Part shown: positions 44,455 to 53,622 of the stretch, piece by piece
Position numbering within the stretch: the stretch's first letter is position 1
How the letters are laid out: each line of letters begins with the position of its first letter
Assembly: GCF_029626225.1 (NCBI RefSeq)
Contig: NZ_JARUBP010000001.1
Span: 1,488,001-1,552,000 of the forward strand
Length of the DNA: 64,000 bases
Source: Asanoa sp. WMMD1127
GTDB lineage: Bacteria; Actinomycetota; Actinomycetes; Mycobacteriales; Micromonosporaceae
Reading direction: 5' to 3'
Program-made: the position numbers and the translations under genes
The notes under the pieces: generated by a model
What the model saw: the letters and a program-made list of their open reading frames with translations, nothing else
Told to the model about the DNA's origin: nothing
Database searches by the model: none

Positions 44455-44986
44455 CGTCCACCTCCCAACGGCGTCGCAGGTTGGCCAGGCCACGGCGGAT
44501 GTGGCTCTTCACCGTACCGAGGGGAAGTCCGGTCACCGCCGCTATCTGCGGGTGGGTGAGGTCGTCGAAGAAGGCCAGCTCCAGCGTGCGCCGCTGCTCG
44601 GCGGGCAGCCGGCCCAGCTCGTCGGCCACGAGCAGCCGGTCGACGATGCGCTCCGGGAGCTCGGGCTGCTCCGGCGGGGCGAGCTGCGCGCGTACCGTTT
44701 CGGCGACCCGGTCGTCGCGCACCGCCGCCCGGATCCGGTCGATCGCTTTGCGCCGGGCGATCCCCAGCAACCAGCCCAGCAATGTGCCGCGCTGCGGGTC
44801 GAACGAGTCCCGCCCCGACCACGCCGCCACGAACGTCAGCTGGGTGACGTCCTCGGCGTCGGCCCGGTTCCGCAGGAGGCGCTGGGCGAGGTAGAGCACC
44901 GCGGCGCCATGCCGTTCGTACGCCGTGCGCAGCGCCTTCTCGTCGCCCGCACGCAGCCGCTCGGCGAGCTCGTCGTCGGTGAACAT
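44408..44986 (-). CDS. sigK: ECF sigma factor, SigK-like
   Basis: A 192-residue ECF sigma factor. Region 2 includes AYERHGAAVLYLAQRLLRNRADAEDVTQLTFVAAW and region 4 includes LPAEQRRTLELAFFDDLTHPQIAAVTGLPLGTVKSHIRRGLANLR. Its size and its overlap with an rskA-type gene followed by a fasciclin gene match the mycobacterial sigK locus. It is preceded by AGGAGGT just before ATG 44986. The sigK name rests on this context. Confidence 0.85.
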   Translation of the reverse strand: MFTDDELAERLRAGDEKALRTAYERHGAAVLYLAQRLLRNRADAEDVTQLTFVAAWSGRDSFDPQRGTLLGWLLGIARRKAIDRIRAAVRDDRVAETVRAQLAPPEQPELPERIVDRLLVADELGRLPAEQRRTLELAFFDDLTHPQIAAVTGLPLGTVKSHIRRGLANLRRRWEVDGAASGSRSAGSTRAR

Positions 44987-45282
44987 CGACCTCCTCCCGG
45001 GCCTGTCGCGGGGGCGTGAGGGGCCGGCGGCGCCTCGGCTCTGGGCCAGGACGCCGCCGGCTGAACAGTGGACCTACCTCGGTTGTGCCCACCGCCGGCC
45101 GTGGGGAGCCACGGTGTTCCCTACGACACTGACCGACCCACCGTCGAGAAGCAACGTGTTGCGTCGATTCTGGGACGGTGCCGAAGCGCGAATGGCGCAT
45201 GATCTCCCAGCCTCGGCGAGGTTTGAAGTGGGAAGCCGCGTGAAGTGAGCGGATTGCGTCGATATCTTATACGGTTACGACG

Positions 45283-46812
45283 ATGACGATGCGGCCGATG
45301 TTCCTCAGGCGGGTTACCGGCAACGTGCCCCGCCGGGTCGACGCGGTCCGCAGCGACCAGAAGCACACCCTCGACCCGGGCGCGACGGCGGTGGTCATCG
45401 GAGGCGGCATCGCCGGTGTCACCGCGGCGCTGACATTGGCCGAACGCGGCATGGCGGTGACCCTGCTCGAGCGCGGCAACCGACTGGGCGGCCGGCTGAC
45501 GACGTGGCCGGTGCGGCTGAGCGACGGCACGTCGCAGGTGGTGGAACACGGCTTTCACGGTTTCTTCCGCCAGTACTACAACCTGCGGAACGTACTGCGT
45601 CGCATCGATCCGGAGTTGGGTTTCCTGCGGCCCCTCGGTCGCTATCCGGTCAACTCCCGGCAATGGCCCGAGGAGGACTTCGCCGGCCTGTTCGGCATGC
45701 CGCCGGCGAACCTGCTGGCGCTGCTGGTGCGGTCGCCCAGCCTGCGGTTGCGCGAGTTGCGGCGGATGGACAGCAAAGCCGCCCTGCCCATGCTGACGTA
45801 CGCGAGGACGGAGACCTACCGCGACTTCGACGCGATCTCCGCGGCGGCGTACCTGGACGGCCTCGGCCTGCCACCCCGCGCTCGCGCCATGCTGTTCGAC
45901 GTCTTCGCCCACTCCTTCTTCAACCTCGAGGCGGAGATGTCGGCCGCCGAAATGATCATGCAGTTCCATTTCTTCTTCCTCCGCAACCCCGAGGGCCTGG
46001 AAATGGACGCTCCGGACAGCGACTACGAAACCGCGATCTGGTCTCCGCTGTCGGAGCGGCTGGCCGCGTTGGGCGTCGACGTGCTGCTGGGCTCTCCGGT
46101 CGACCGGCTCGAGCCGGGCTGGAAGGTCAGCGTCGTCGGCGGCGCACGGATCTCGGCCGAGCACGTCGTGCTGGCCGTCGATCCCGCCGCCGCGCGGGAC
46201 ATCGTCGCCGCCTCGCCAGACGTCACGCGGACCAGCCCGCCGTTCGCCGAGCGCATCGCGGCGCTGCGCACCGCCCCGCCGTACGCCGTCGACCGCATCT
46301 GGTTGGACGGCGACGTCGCCGCGCACCGGGCGCCGTTCACGAGCATCTCGGGCGAGGCCACGCTCGACTCCGTCACGCTCTATCACCGGGCCGAGCGGGA
46401 AGCGGGGCAGTGGGCGGCCCGCACCGGTGGAAGCGTGCTCGAGCTGCACGCATATGCCGCGCCACGCCACGTCGACGCCGACACCCTGGCCCGGCGCATG
46501 CGCGCGGAGCTCAACGCCATCTGGCCGGAGACGCGGGACCTCGTGGTGCTCGACAGTGAGCACCGGGTCGGGCATGACGCTCCGGCGTTCGGGCTCGGAA
46601 GCGACGCCACGCGGCCGGCCGTCAGGACGGATCTGGACGGCCTCTACCTGGCCGGCGACTGGGTGCGGATGCCCTTCCCGTGCGCCCTCATGGAGCGGGC
46701 GGCCGCGTCGGGCCTGGTCGCCGCCAACGCGATTCTGGAGCAGCACGGCGTACGCCCCGCGCCCGTCCTGTCAGTTCCCCCGCTCGGATTTCTTGCCAAG
46801 CGACGCGGGTGA
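45283..46812 (+). CDS. FAD-dependent carotenoid-type oxidoreductase (CrtU/CrtI superfamily)
   Basis: A 509-residue flavoprotein. The Rossmann FAD motif is VVIGGGIAGVTAAL (about residues 37-50), followed by the carotenoid-desaturase element RLGGRLTTWP and EHGFHGFFRQYYNLRN, which resembles CrtU (isorenieratene synthase)-type enzymes. The C-terminal FAD closure is GLYLAGDWVRMPFPCALMERAAASGLVAA. It probably desaturates or aromatises an isoprenoid ring, but no other carotenoid gene is in view, so an unrelated amine-oxidase-like substrate stays possible. ATG 45283 follows a TACGGT box by seven bases. It is divergent from the sigK-rskA-fasciclin set. Confidence 0.78.
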   Translation: MTMRPMFLRRVTGNVPRRVDAVRSDQKHTLDPGATAVVIGGGIAGVTAALTLAERGMAVTLLERGNRLGGRLTTWPVRLSDGTSQVVEHGFHGFFRQYYNLRNVLRRIDPELGFLRPLGRYPVNSRQWPEEDFAGLFGMPPANLLALLVRSPSLRLRELRRMDSKAALPMLTYARTETYRDFDAISAAAYLDGLGLPPRARAMLFDVFAHSFFNLEAEMSAAEMIMQFHFFFLRNPEGLEMDAPDSDYETAIWSPLSERLAALGVDVLLGSPVDRLEPGWKVSVVGGARISAEHVVLAVDPAAARDIVAASPDVTRTSPPFAERIAALRTAPPYAVDRIWLDGDVAAHRAPFTSISGEATLDSVTLYHRAEREAGQWAARTGGSVLELHAYAAPRHVDADTLARRMRAELNAIWPETRDLVVLDSEHRVGHDAPAFGLGSDATRPAVRTDLDGLYLAGDWVRMPFPCALMERAAASGLVAANAILEQHGVRPAPVLSVPPLGFLAKRRG

Positions 46813-46929
46813 TCAGGTAGTTTGTATGCGACGCCCCTCGTTCGGGGCCCTTGACCTTCGTCGGTCAGCGGCGCGCAGGCTTCTCGACCCGCGCTCAACC
46901 GACACCCCCTTGACGTTCGGAGATCCTTC

Positions 46930-48294
46930 ATGGCGGTCCGCCGCCCGCACCACCAGACAACCTTCGCCGAGCTCGGCCTGTCGCCGGCACTCATCGCGCC
47001 GCTGGCCGACGCTGGCGTCGTCGCGCCGTTCCCCATCCAGGTCGCGACGATGCCGGACGCCCTGGCCGGCCGGGACGTGCTCGGCCGGGGCCGCACCGGT
47101 TCCGGCAAGACCTACGCGTTCGTCCTGCCGCTGCTCCACCGGCTGGCCCAAGCGCCGGTCGGGCGCCGCCCCGGACGACCGCGTGCGCTGATCCTGGCGC
47201 CGACCCGGGAGCTCGTCACCCAGATCGAAGCGAGCATCGCCCCGCTGGCCCGCGCGCTGTCGTTGCGCGTGATGACCGTTTTCGGCGGCGTCGGCGCCGG
47301 CCCGCAGATCGCCGCCCTGCGCAGGGGCGTCGACATCGTCGTCGCCTGCCCCGGGCGCCTCGACGACCACGTCCGCGGCGGACACGCCCACCTGGACGCG
47401 GTCGAGATCACCGTGCTGGACGAGGCCGACCACATGGCCGACCTCGGCTTCCTCCCGGTGGTCAAGCGGCTGCTCGACCGGACCCCCCGAGCCGGCCAGC
47501 GCCTGCTGTTCTCCGCGACCCTCGACGCGGCCGTGGACGCCCTGGTCCGTCGCTACCTGACCAACCCGGTGACGCACAGCGTCGACTCGCCGCTGTCGCC
47601 GGTCCGGAAGATGACCCACCACGTGCTGCACGTACGGACGGAAGATCGGTTGGCCGTGCTCACCGACCTCACCGCCGCGCCGGGCCGCACGCTGGTCTTC
47701 ACCCGCACCAAGCGCGGCGCCAAGACCCTGACCCGCCGCCTGGTCGCGGGCGGCGTACCGGCCGTCGAACTGCACGGCGACCTGGGTCAGAACGCCCGGA
47801 CCCGCAACCTGGCCGCGTTCGCGGACGGCAACGCGCGGACGCTGGTCGCCACCGACATCGCGGCCCGCGGCATCCACGTCGACGACGTGACGCTCGTCAT
47901 CCACGCCGACCCGCCGGTGGAGCACAAGGCCTACCTGCACCGCTCGGGCCGCACCGCGCGAGCGGGTGCGGCGGGCACGGTGGTCACGCTGATGAACGAC
48001 AGCCAGGTCAACGACGTGCGCAACCTCACCCGCGAGGCAGGCATCAAGCCGCGGACGACGCGGCTGGGGCCTGGGGATCCGTTGCTGAGCGAGTTGGCGC
48101 CGGGTGAGCGGACCTTCGTGGCGCCGTCGCAGTCGCCGGCGCCGGCTTCGGCGTCGGCGGCGGTGGAGCGGCCGGTGCCGCGCCAACGACGGGCATCGGG
48201 CCGACGCCCGACCGCCCGCCAGTCCGCGGCTCCTTCGGCGAGCACCTCGAGCGCGGCCAGCTTCTCCAGCCGCACCCGCGTCGGCCGCCGCTGA
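46930..48294 (+). CDS. DEAD-box RNA helicase
   Basis: A 454-residue DEAD-box ATPase. Q-motif region FAELGLSP, motif I GRTGSGKT, motif II DEAD (residues 164-167), motif III SAT, motif V TDIAARGIHV and motif VI HRSGRTARAG are all present. After about residue 370 comes a Ser/Pro/Arg-rich disordered tail that probably binds RNA. It unwinds short RNA duplexes, typically needed in the cold and for ribosome assembly. The 117-base leader contains a GCCCC/GGGGC hairpin near 46832-46847, and GGAGATCCTTC precedes ATG. Confidence 0.93.
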   Translation: MAVRRPHHQTTFAELGLSPALIAPLADAGVVAPFPIQVATMPDALAGRDVLGRGRTGSGKTYAFVLPLLHRLAQAPVGRRPGRPRALILAPTRELVTQIEASIAPLARALSLRVMTVFGGVGAGPQIAALRRGVDIVVACPGRLDDHVRGGHAHLDAVEITVLDEADHMADLGFLPVVKRLLDRTPRAGQRLLFSATLDAAVDALVRRYLTNPVTHSVDSPLSPVRKMTHHVLHVRTEDRLAVLTDLTAAPGRTLVFTRTKRGAKTLTRRLVAGGVPAVELHGDLGQNARTRNLAAFADGNARTLVATDIAARGIHVDDVTLVIHADPPVEHKAYLHRSGRTARAGAAGTVVTLMNDSQVNDVRNLTREAGIKPRTTRLGPGDPLLSELAPGERTFVAPSQSPAPASASAAVERPVPRQRRASGRRPTARQSAAPSASTSSAASFSSRTRVGRR

Positions 48295-48505
48295 CACCTG
48301 GCACCGGCCAACAGCGTCGTCCGGCGCGACCGGCGGTCCCTTCCGGATTCGCGGACATCATTCACCTGGACGGTGGCGACGCGGAAGCCTTCGTGAACTC
48401 CGTGATCCTCGAAGCGGAAGCCGAGCTCGAGCGAAAGGCGTGCCGCAAGCACGGCCCTCGGCCTGAACGGCAACGCAGCCACGGCGACGTCGAGCGCCGG
48501 CCGGG
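48295..48505. other. intergenic stretch with a possible coding relic
   Basis: Between the helicase and the convergent membrane gene. A plus-strand frame from about 48357 reads a plausible acidic helix (AEAFVNSVILEAEAELERKA) with coding-like codons but has no clear start or family. I regard it as a relic or a very small gene that cannot be resolved. Confidence 0.3.
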
Positions 48506-49300
48506 TCACGGCGAGCACAGGCCGGCTTGGGCTGGAGCGCCGCCGGCCAGGAGGTGGCGGCGGAGTCGGTCGTGTTCCGCGGGCGTTCCGATGGCGGCGC
48601 GGTGTTCAGGGTGGGCCGCGTAGTGGCGGATCGCGTCGGCGAGGAACCACGGATGGATGTCCAGGAGCTTGAGCGGGACGACGGCCAGGCCTCGGCTCCG
48701 CGTCGGCGACGAGGGCATGGTGGTGAGGTGCAGGACACGGTCGCGCGGGCCTGGCTGACGTGGGTGACCCGGTCGCAGCCCGTCCCAAGGCACGGCGAGA
48801 AACCCGATATGACAACGTAGCCGCACTTCTTGGGGTGTGAACACGACGGACGGCAGTCCTAGCCAGAGGATGGCCAGGTGAAAGCCCAGCAGCGCTAGCG
48901 CCATCAGCCCGATGAAGATCGTGAAGAAGATGTCGATGACCGTGACCTGCCACTCCGGATCGGTGCCGGATTCCCAAGTGACTCGGCCAATCGACCCGAT
49001 GGCGGCCGTGTACGCCACCGCCACCACGGCAGGCCACCAGGCGGCCCCTGGCTTCAGCCGAGTCTTGAAGGTGCGATCGCTCTCGTTCACCACGAAAGCG
49101 ACGGAGCTCGACCGACGTCGTTGCAGGACCGCGAGGCCAATCATCGCGGCCAGGAAAGGCAACCAAGGCAGCAGTCCGACAACCAGCCTGCTCAACGACC
49201 CTCGTTCGCCGGAGTAGGTGGCCTGGAACAAGCCCGCCGAGACGGCGACGACAGCCAGGCCAACGGCTGACACCCTACGCACTGCTACGCCTGAGAGCAC
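48506..49300 (-). CDS. four-helix membrane protein of unknown function
   Basis: A 264-residue protein with hydrophobic segments at about residues 8-26, 37-58, 88-105 and 122-148. A soluble C-terminal part (residues 150-264) has a PH-like strand pattern (VFTPQEVRLRCHIGFLAVPWDGLRPG) and ends in a His-rich helical stretch (DAIRHYAAHPEHRAAIG). This resembles membrane PH-domain-type proteins. GTG 49300 is the longest start; a later one is possible. No family is recognised with confidence. Confidence 0.65.
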   Translation of the reverse strand: MLSGVAVRRVSAVGLAVVAVSAGLFQATYSGERGSLSRLVVGLLPWLPFLAAMIGLAVLQRRRSSSVAFVVNESDRTFKTRLKPGAAWWPAVVAVAYTAAIGSIGRVTWESGTDPEWQVTVIDIFFTIFIGLMALALLGFHLAILWLGLPSVVFTPQEVRLRCHIGFLAVPWDGLRPGHPRQPGPRDRVLHLTTMPSSPTRSRGLAVVPLKLLDIHPWFLADAIRHYAAHPEHRAAIGTPAEHDRLRRHLLAGGAPAQAGLCSP

Positions 49301-49393
49301 ACGACAATCATCGGGCCAGAGCCCGCCGCTTCCCGTCGTCGGATGATCGGATAAACAGCGGCGTTCGGCGGAGGCAACGGCTACCGTGCCGCC

Positions 49394-50260
49394 ATGCAGG
49401 AGCGGTTCGTGGCATCCGGGTCACTGCGGATCTGGACCGAGCGGGTCGGCGATCCCGGGCTTCCGGCCGTCCTGATGGTGATGGGGTCGGCGGCCCAGGG
49501 TGTCAGTTGCCCTGATGCGCTGGTTGCCCGCCTGGTCGACCGTGGCGTCCAGGTGATCCGGTTCGATCATCGCGACACCGGCCGCTCCAGCGTCGTCGAC
49601 TTCGACGCCCACCCGTACACGATCTCGGACCTGGCCCGCGACTGCCTGGCCGTGCTGGACGGTTACGGGCTGGATTCCGCTCACGTGGCGGGGACTTCCT
49701 TGGGCGGCATGATCGCGCAGTGGCTCGCGGTGCACGCTCCGGACCGGGTCCGCTCCTTGACGGTGATCTCCAGCTCGCCGATGAGTCATGATCCGAGCGC
49801 GGCGTGGGCGCGGGCGCGCGCCGGAGAGCCGGCCGACCCGGCTGACCTGCCGCCGCCGTCGCCAGCCTTCCTGGCGCATGTGTCCGCCGGCCACCCACCA
49901 GACGTGGAAGCCGACGTGGAGTTGTTCCGGATCTTCAACGGGCCGGTACGGCCGTTCGACGAACCCGCCGCCCGGACGATGCTGGAGCTGGCGTCGGCAC
50001 GGGCGACCGACCCGGCGGCCGCGGCCAACCATCACCGGGCGGTGTGGATGGACGAACCCGACCTGCTCGCCCCGCTGTCGTCGATCACCGCGCCAACGTC
50101 CATCGTGCACGGAGACCAGGACCCGGTCTATCCGCTGGCCCACGGCGAGGCGCTAGCCGCCGCAATCCCAGGCGCCGTGCTGCACGTCGTACCCGGGATG
50201 GGCCATGTCATGACCTCACCCGGCCTCCCCGAGGAAGTGGCCGACCTGATCCGGCTCTGA
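49394..50260 (+). CDS. alpha/beta hydrolase (RdmC/aclacinomycin-esterase-like)
   Basis: A 288-residue hydrolase. The nucleophile is in AGTSLGGMIAQ (near residue 101), an aspartate in HGDQDPVYPL and the histidine in GMGHVM. The N-terminal part (ERFVASGSLRIWTERVGDP) and the cap resemble methyl-ester hydrolases of the RdmC group, but substrate cannot be fixed. TACCGT (49382-49387) ends six bases before ATG 49394, a leaderless start. Confidence 0.87.
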   Translation: MQERFVASGSLRIWTERVGDPGLPAVLMVMGSAAQGVSCPDALVARLVDRGVQVIRFDHRDTGRSSVVDFDAHPYTISDLARDCLAVLDGYGLDSAHVAGTSLGGMIAQWLAVHAPDRVRSLTVISSSPMSHDPSAAWARARAGEPADPADLPPPSPAFLAHVSAGHPPDVEADVELFRIFNGPVRPFDEPAARTMLELASARATDPAAAANHHRAVWMDEPDLLAPLSSITAPTSIVHGDQDPVYPLAHGEALAAAIPGAVLHVVPGMGHVMTSPGLPEEVADLIRL

Positions 50261-50382
50261 AGGAACGCGATCTCAATCAGCGGGAGAAACCAGCCCGGGA
50301 ATTCTTCGCGGTCCGTGCATCCGGACGGTCGTTCTCGATCGAAGGCCTTCACGACAGCTCGGCTATCGAGGAGGACCTCAGC

Positions 50383-51204
50383 ATGACCATCATCCTGCCG
50401 CGGCGGGTCGCCGCCGGCGCCGCTGCGACCGTGTTGGCGTTCGGTGCCCTTGCCCTGGGCACCGCGACGCCCGCGTTCGCGGCGGACTCGTCGGTTTCCG
50501 TCGTGCACGGCATTCCGGGGCAGCCCGTCGACGTCTACGTCAACGGCGAGAAGACGTTGGAGAACTTCGAGCCCGGCAAGGTCGCGGGCCCGCTGAAGCT
50601 GCCGGAGGGCAGTTACGACCTCGCTCTGACGAAGCCGGGCGAGCCGGTGGGACAGGCGATCCTGACCGCCGACGACGCGCAGGTGCCCGGTGGGGCCAAC
50701 ATCAGCATCGTCGCGCACCTCAACGCCGAGGGGGAGCCGGCGATCACTCCGTTCGTCAACGACACGTCCAAGACCGCGGCCGGTCAGGCGCGGCTGATCG
50801 TCCGGCACACCGCCGCGGCGCCGGCCGTCGACGTGCGGGCCGGTGGCGAGCCGGTCTTCCGGAACCTGACCAACCCCAAGGAAGCCAAGGCCGACATCGC
50901 CGCCGGCACCGTCAACGCCGACGTCGTGCTCGCCGGCGAGTCGGACCCGGTGCTCGGTCCCGCCGATCTCGACCTCGCCGAAGGCACGGCGGCCATCGTC
51001 TACGCCATCGGATCGGCCGAACAGAACTCCCTGTCGCTGGTCTCGCAGACCATCGAAGGGCTGCACTCCGCGCCGGACGGCGTGCCCAGCGGCAGCGGCG
51101 GGCTCGCCGACACCAGCCTGCCTGGCTGGTGGTACCTGACCCTCGTCGCGGGCGTGCTGCTGCTCGGCGCCGGCGGGTTCCGTTACCTCACCGCCCGCCG
51201 GTGA
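50383..51204 (+). CDS. DUF4397 surface protein, probable sortase partner
   Basis: A 273-residue exported protein with a signal peptide (about residues 1-34, ending TPAFAAD) and two DUF4397 beta-domains (residues 36-130 and 138-225; VSVVHGIPGQPVDVYVNGE and ARLIVRHTAAAPAVDVRAGG are their matching openings). The tail has the shape of a cell-wall sorting signal: a linker, a hydrophobic helix (WWYLTLVAGVLLLGAGGF) and a basic end (RYLTARR). The classical LPXTG is absent; SLPGW precedes the helix. GAGGAGGA before ATG 50383 sets the start. The stop overlaps a class F sortase gene as GTGA. Confidence 0.82.
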   Translation: MTIILPRRVAAGAAATVLAFGALALGTATPAFAADSSVSVVHGIPGQPVDVYVNGEKTLENFEPGKVAGPLKLPEGSYDLALTKPGEPVGQAILTADDAQVPGGANISIVAHLNAEGEPAITPFVNDTSKTAAGQARLIVRHTAAAPAVDVRAGGEPVFRNLTNPKEAKADIAAGTVNADVVLAGESDPVLGPADLDLAEGTAAIVYAIGSAEQNSLSLVSQTIEGLHSAPDGVPSGSGGLADTSLPGWWYLTLVAGVLLLGAGGFRYLTARR

Positions 51205-51854
51205 CCAACCGCTTCTCGTGGGCGCCGGCGGCGGTGGCCGTCGGCGTCGCACTGCTCGTGGTGGCCGCCGTCGTCGCGTGCGGCGCCCAGCCCGAACCCG
51301 ACGAAGGCGCCGATCGGGCGAGGTCACTGGCCACCAGCGCGCCGGCGACCCGGGCGACGTCCGCGGTGCCTGTCACCGACGGCGGACTGACCCGCCGTGC
51401 GGCGCCTGTCGCGCCGGCCACCATCACCATCGACGCCATCGACGTGTCCGCCACCGTCGAGCCGACCGGGGTCGACCCTCGCACCGGCGACTTCGACGTC
51501 CCGCCCAGCGTGGACCAGGTCGGCTGGTACCGCTTCGGCCCCGGGCTGGACGCCACCGCCGGTTCGATCGTCATCGCCGGCCATGTCGACAGCGCCGATC
51601 AGGGCAAAGGCGCGTTCTTCCGCCTCGGCCGACTCACCGAGGGCGACACCGTCGTGGTCACCGGCAACGATCGAAAGCCCCGCGAATACACGGTGGTCGC
51701 GCGGGAGGAATACCGGAAGACCCGCATCCCACTCGACCGGTACTTCGCCCGGGACGGCGCACCCCGCCTGTCCCTCATCACGTGCGGCGGGCCCTTCGAC
51801 GAGCGGACGAGACACTACCGCGACAACATCGTCGTCACCGCGGTGCCGGCCTAG
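51201..51854 (+). CDS. class F sortase
   Basis: A 217-residue sortase. It has an N-terminal membrane helix (residues 8-27) and a catalytic domain with His128 (IAGHVDS), Cys195 (LITCGGPFD, the class F signature around the cysteine) and Arg207 (HYRDN). It links surface proteins to the wall or to each other. It starts inside the stop of the DUF4397 gene (GTGA overlap), which is its likely substrate. The IS5 element begins immediately after its TAG; that TAG is part of the duplicated CTAG target, so the sortase is intact. Confidence 0.92.
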   Translation: MTNRFSWAPAAVAVGVALLVVAAVVACGAQPEPDEGADRARSLATSAPATRATSAVPVTDGGLTRRAAPVAPATITIDAIDVSATVEPTGVDPRTGDFDVPPSVDQVGWYRFGPGLDATAGSIVIAGHVDSADQGKGAFFRLGRLTEGDTVVVTGNDRKPREYTVVAREEYRKTRIPLDRYFARDGAPRLSLITCGGPFDERTRHYRDNIVVTAVPA

Positions 51855-52654
51855 GCCGTGTTTCGTAGGGCTCGGAGCCATTGGTTGATGGCCGCGATGG
51901 TCAGGGTGGCTTCGTAGCGCACGGCGAGTTTGTCGTACCTGGTCGCCATGGCGCGGTGGTGTTTGAGCTGGTTGATGCCGCACTCGACGGCGTGACGCGC
52001 CCGGTAGAGGTGGGGGTCGAAGGCGGGCGGACGCCCGCCTCGGGAGCCCTTGGCCTTACGGTGTTCGTCTTGGTCGGTCTTGCTCGGGATGCAGGCTCGG
52101 ATGCCGCGGCGGCGCAGGTGGGCGCGGTTGGCTGCGGAGGTGTACGCCTTGTCTGCCAGGACCGTGTCCGGGCGGGTCCGGGGCCGGCCGCCATCGGCGC
52201 GCGTGACACGCACTTTGGCCAGCACGGGGATGAACTGAGGGCTGTCGCCGCGTTGGCCGGCGGTGACTATCGCGGCCATTAGTTTGCGGCCCTGCTCGCA
52301 GGCCAGATGGGTCTTGGTGGTCCAGCCGCCCCGGGACCGGCCGAGCGCGTGATCTGCCGGCTCGCTCTGCGTTCCGCCGGGCGGCTCCTTCTGCCCGTCA
52401 CCGTCGCGGCGGGCGCCCGCGGCGTGCTGATGGGCGCGGCTGATGGTCGAGTCCACGCTCACCGTCCAGCCGATCAACCCGGCCGCGTCCGCCCGGGCCT
52501 GCAACACCGCCAGAATCTGCGCCCAGACCCCGTCGCGCTGCCAACGGCGGAACCATCGATACAGCGTCTGCCACGGCGGATACACCGCCGGAACGTCTCG
52601 CCACGGCGAGCCGGTCCGGACCCGCCACCGGATCCCGTCGATGATCATCCTCAT
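51851..52654 (-). CDS. IS5-family transposase, catalytic part
   Basis: A 267-residue DDE transposase of the IS5/DUF4096 type. The first part ([34 protein letters not shown]) is the family's N-terminal signature. Catalytic acids lie in [18 protein letters not shown] and the [16 protein letters not shown] (Y-R-E-type) region. Its TAG stop (51851-51853 on this strand) lies outside the inverted repeat, in the CTAG target copy. The extreme N-terminus is encoded in another frame (52674-52748); the frame continues open upstream of ATG 52654, so a frameshift product is possible. Confidence 0.9.
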   Translation of the reverse strand: MRMIIDGIRWRVRTGSPWRDVPAVYPPWQTLYRWFRRWQRDGVWAQILAVLQARADAAGLIGWTVSVDSTISRAHQHAAGARRDGDGQKEPPGGTQSEPADHALGRSRGGWTTKTHLACEQGRKLMAAIVTAGQRGDSPQFIPVLAKVRVTRADGGRPRTRPDTVLADKAYTSAANRAHLRRRGIRACIPSKTDQDEHRKAKGSRGGRPPAFDPHLYRARHAVECGINQLKHHRAMATRYDKLAVRYEATLTIAAINQWLRALRNTA

Positions 52655-52874
52655 GGTCCATCTGCGGGGCTGATCACGACCGGGTTCCCGCCGGCAGCAG
52701 CGGTTCGAGCACCGCCCACTGCACGTCGGTCAGGTCATGTCGCCTCACTGCCGCTACGCTCGGCACGAGGTCTCCGGTGTGAAGTTCTAGCTTGGTCGCT
52801 GAACCAACTACCGGAGACCTCTTCAGTTATCGATCACCGACACGCCGCAGCATCGACGCCCTACGAAACACGAC
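51855..52874. mobile_element. IS5-family (IS427-type) insertion sequence
   Basis: The ends match as inverted repeats: GGCCGTGTTTCGTAGGGC from 51855 and, on the other strand, GGTCGTGTTTCGTAGGGC from 52874 (17 of 18). Both are flanked by CTAG (51851-51854 and 52875-52878), a YTAR-type target duplication. The 1020-bp element holds a transposase split over two frames on the minus strand. It inserted between the convergent sortase and kinase genes, exactly at the sortase stop codon. Confidence 0.93.
52674..52748 (-). CDS. IS5-family transposase, N-terminal frame
   Basis: From GTG 52748 this frame encodes [20 protein letters not shown], the usual start of IS5 transposases, then stops at TGA 52674. 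Shifting by +1 near the ACCCGG at about 52680 joins it to the main frame. IS427-type elements normally use two frames, so this may be programmed; a one-base mutation is the alternative. Confidence 0.7.
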   Translation of the reverse strand: MRRHDLTDVQWAVLEPLLPAGTRS

Positions 52875-53530
52875 CTAGAGCGCGAGACCACCACTTCGCT
52901 CCGCGGATCGTGAGGCAGGGACGAGGCGGTGCCGACGATGACGTGTGCCCGCTGCCACGGCTGGTCGTCCGCCAGGAACGGCACCTCCTCGGCCTCCCAC
53001 TCGTCCCAGAGGCGCAGCGCCTCGTCCGGGTCGCGGTGCAGCTCGGCCATGTCGCGGCTCATGCCTCGCTGTTTGGCCTCGGCGAAGTCGGACTGCACCC
53101 AGACAGCGGCATCGACGAGGGGCGCGAGGATTCGGCGGCCGACTCCGACCCCTTCAATGAGCACTGTGGACATCTTGGCGGATACCTCGATGTGACCCGG
53201 ACGCCGCTCCTTGTCCCATCCGGGCGGTCGATAGTGGACGCTGCGGCCGGCGCGGAGCGGCTCCAGGATCCCGGCGATCATCAGGTCGGCCCAGCCGAAG
53301 CGGGAGTGGGCCCAGGCGACGTCGTCGGAGTGCACGACGGCGGCCGGGGGCAGCTCTCGGGCGAGGCGCTCGGCCAGCGCGGTCTTGCCGCTTCCGCCCC
53401 TGCCATCCACGGCGATGAGCCGCGGGCGGCCGACGGGCGTGCCGGCCAGGTTCACCAACGACTGGGCGAACGCACTCAGCGGTTCGACCCGCCACGGACC
53501 GGCTGCCGGCTCACCCGGCCCGAGCTCCAT
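52823..53530 (-). CDS. P-loop uridine-kinase-like protein with an IS-derived tail
   Basis: A 235-residue P-loop kinase. Walker A is VDGRGGSGKTALAERLA (about residues 44-60); DDVAWAHSRFGW and YRPPGWDKERR follow the phosphoribulokinase/uridine-kinase pattern. It may phosphorylate a nucleoside or small alcohol. The last 16 or so residues (about SCFVGRRCCGVSVIDN) are read from the IS5 element. Without the element the frame would end a few residues past the CTAG, inside the sortase gene. So insertion swapped a short tail for a longer Cys-containing one. Confidence 0.82.
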   Translation of the reverse strand: MELGPGEPAAGPWRVEPLSAFAQSLVNLAGTPVGRPRLIAVDGRGGSGKTALAERLARELPPAAVVHSDDVAWAHSRFGWADLMIAGILEPLRAGRSVHYRPPGWDKERRPGHIEVSAKMSTVLIEGVGVGRRILAPLVDAAVWVQSDFAEAKQRGMSRDMAELHRDPDEALRLWDEWEAEEVPFLADDQPWQRAHVIVGTASSLPHDPRSEVVVSRSRSCFVGRRCCGVSVIDN

Positions 53531-53622
53531 CCAGCCCCAGTACCCCGCGCGGCATCGTCGACGCCCGCCGCCGTGTTACATTACAGTCGTAACGTAAAAC
53601 TCCGGCGAAGGAGATGACGACG

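Noticed and set aside
46813-46929. Possible riboswitch or cold-shock leader before the helicase
   Set aside because: A single short hairpin is present, but no recognised riboswitch pattern; kept only as a remark in the gene entry.
46813-48297. 494-codon minus-strand frame over the DEAD-box helicase
   Set aside because: Antisense shadow; the plus strand has all helicase motifs.
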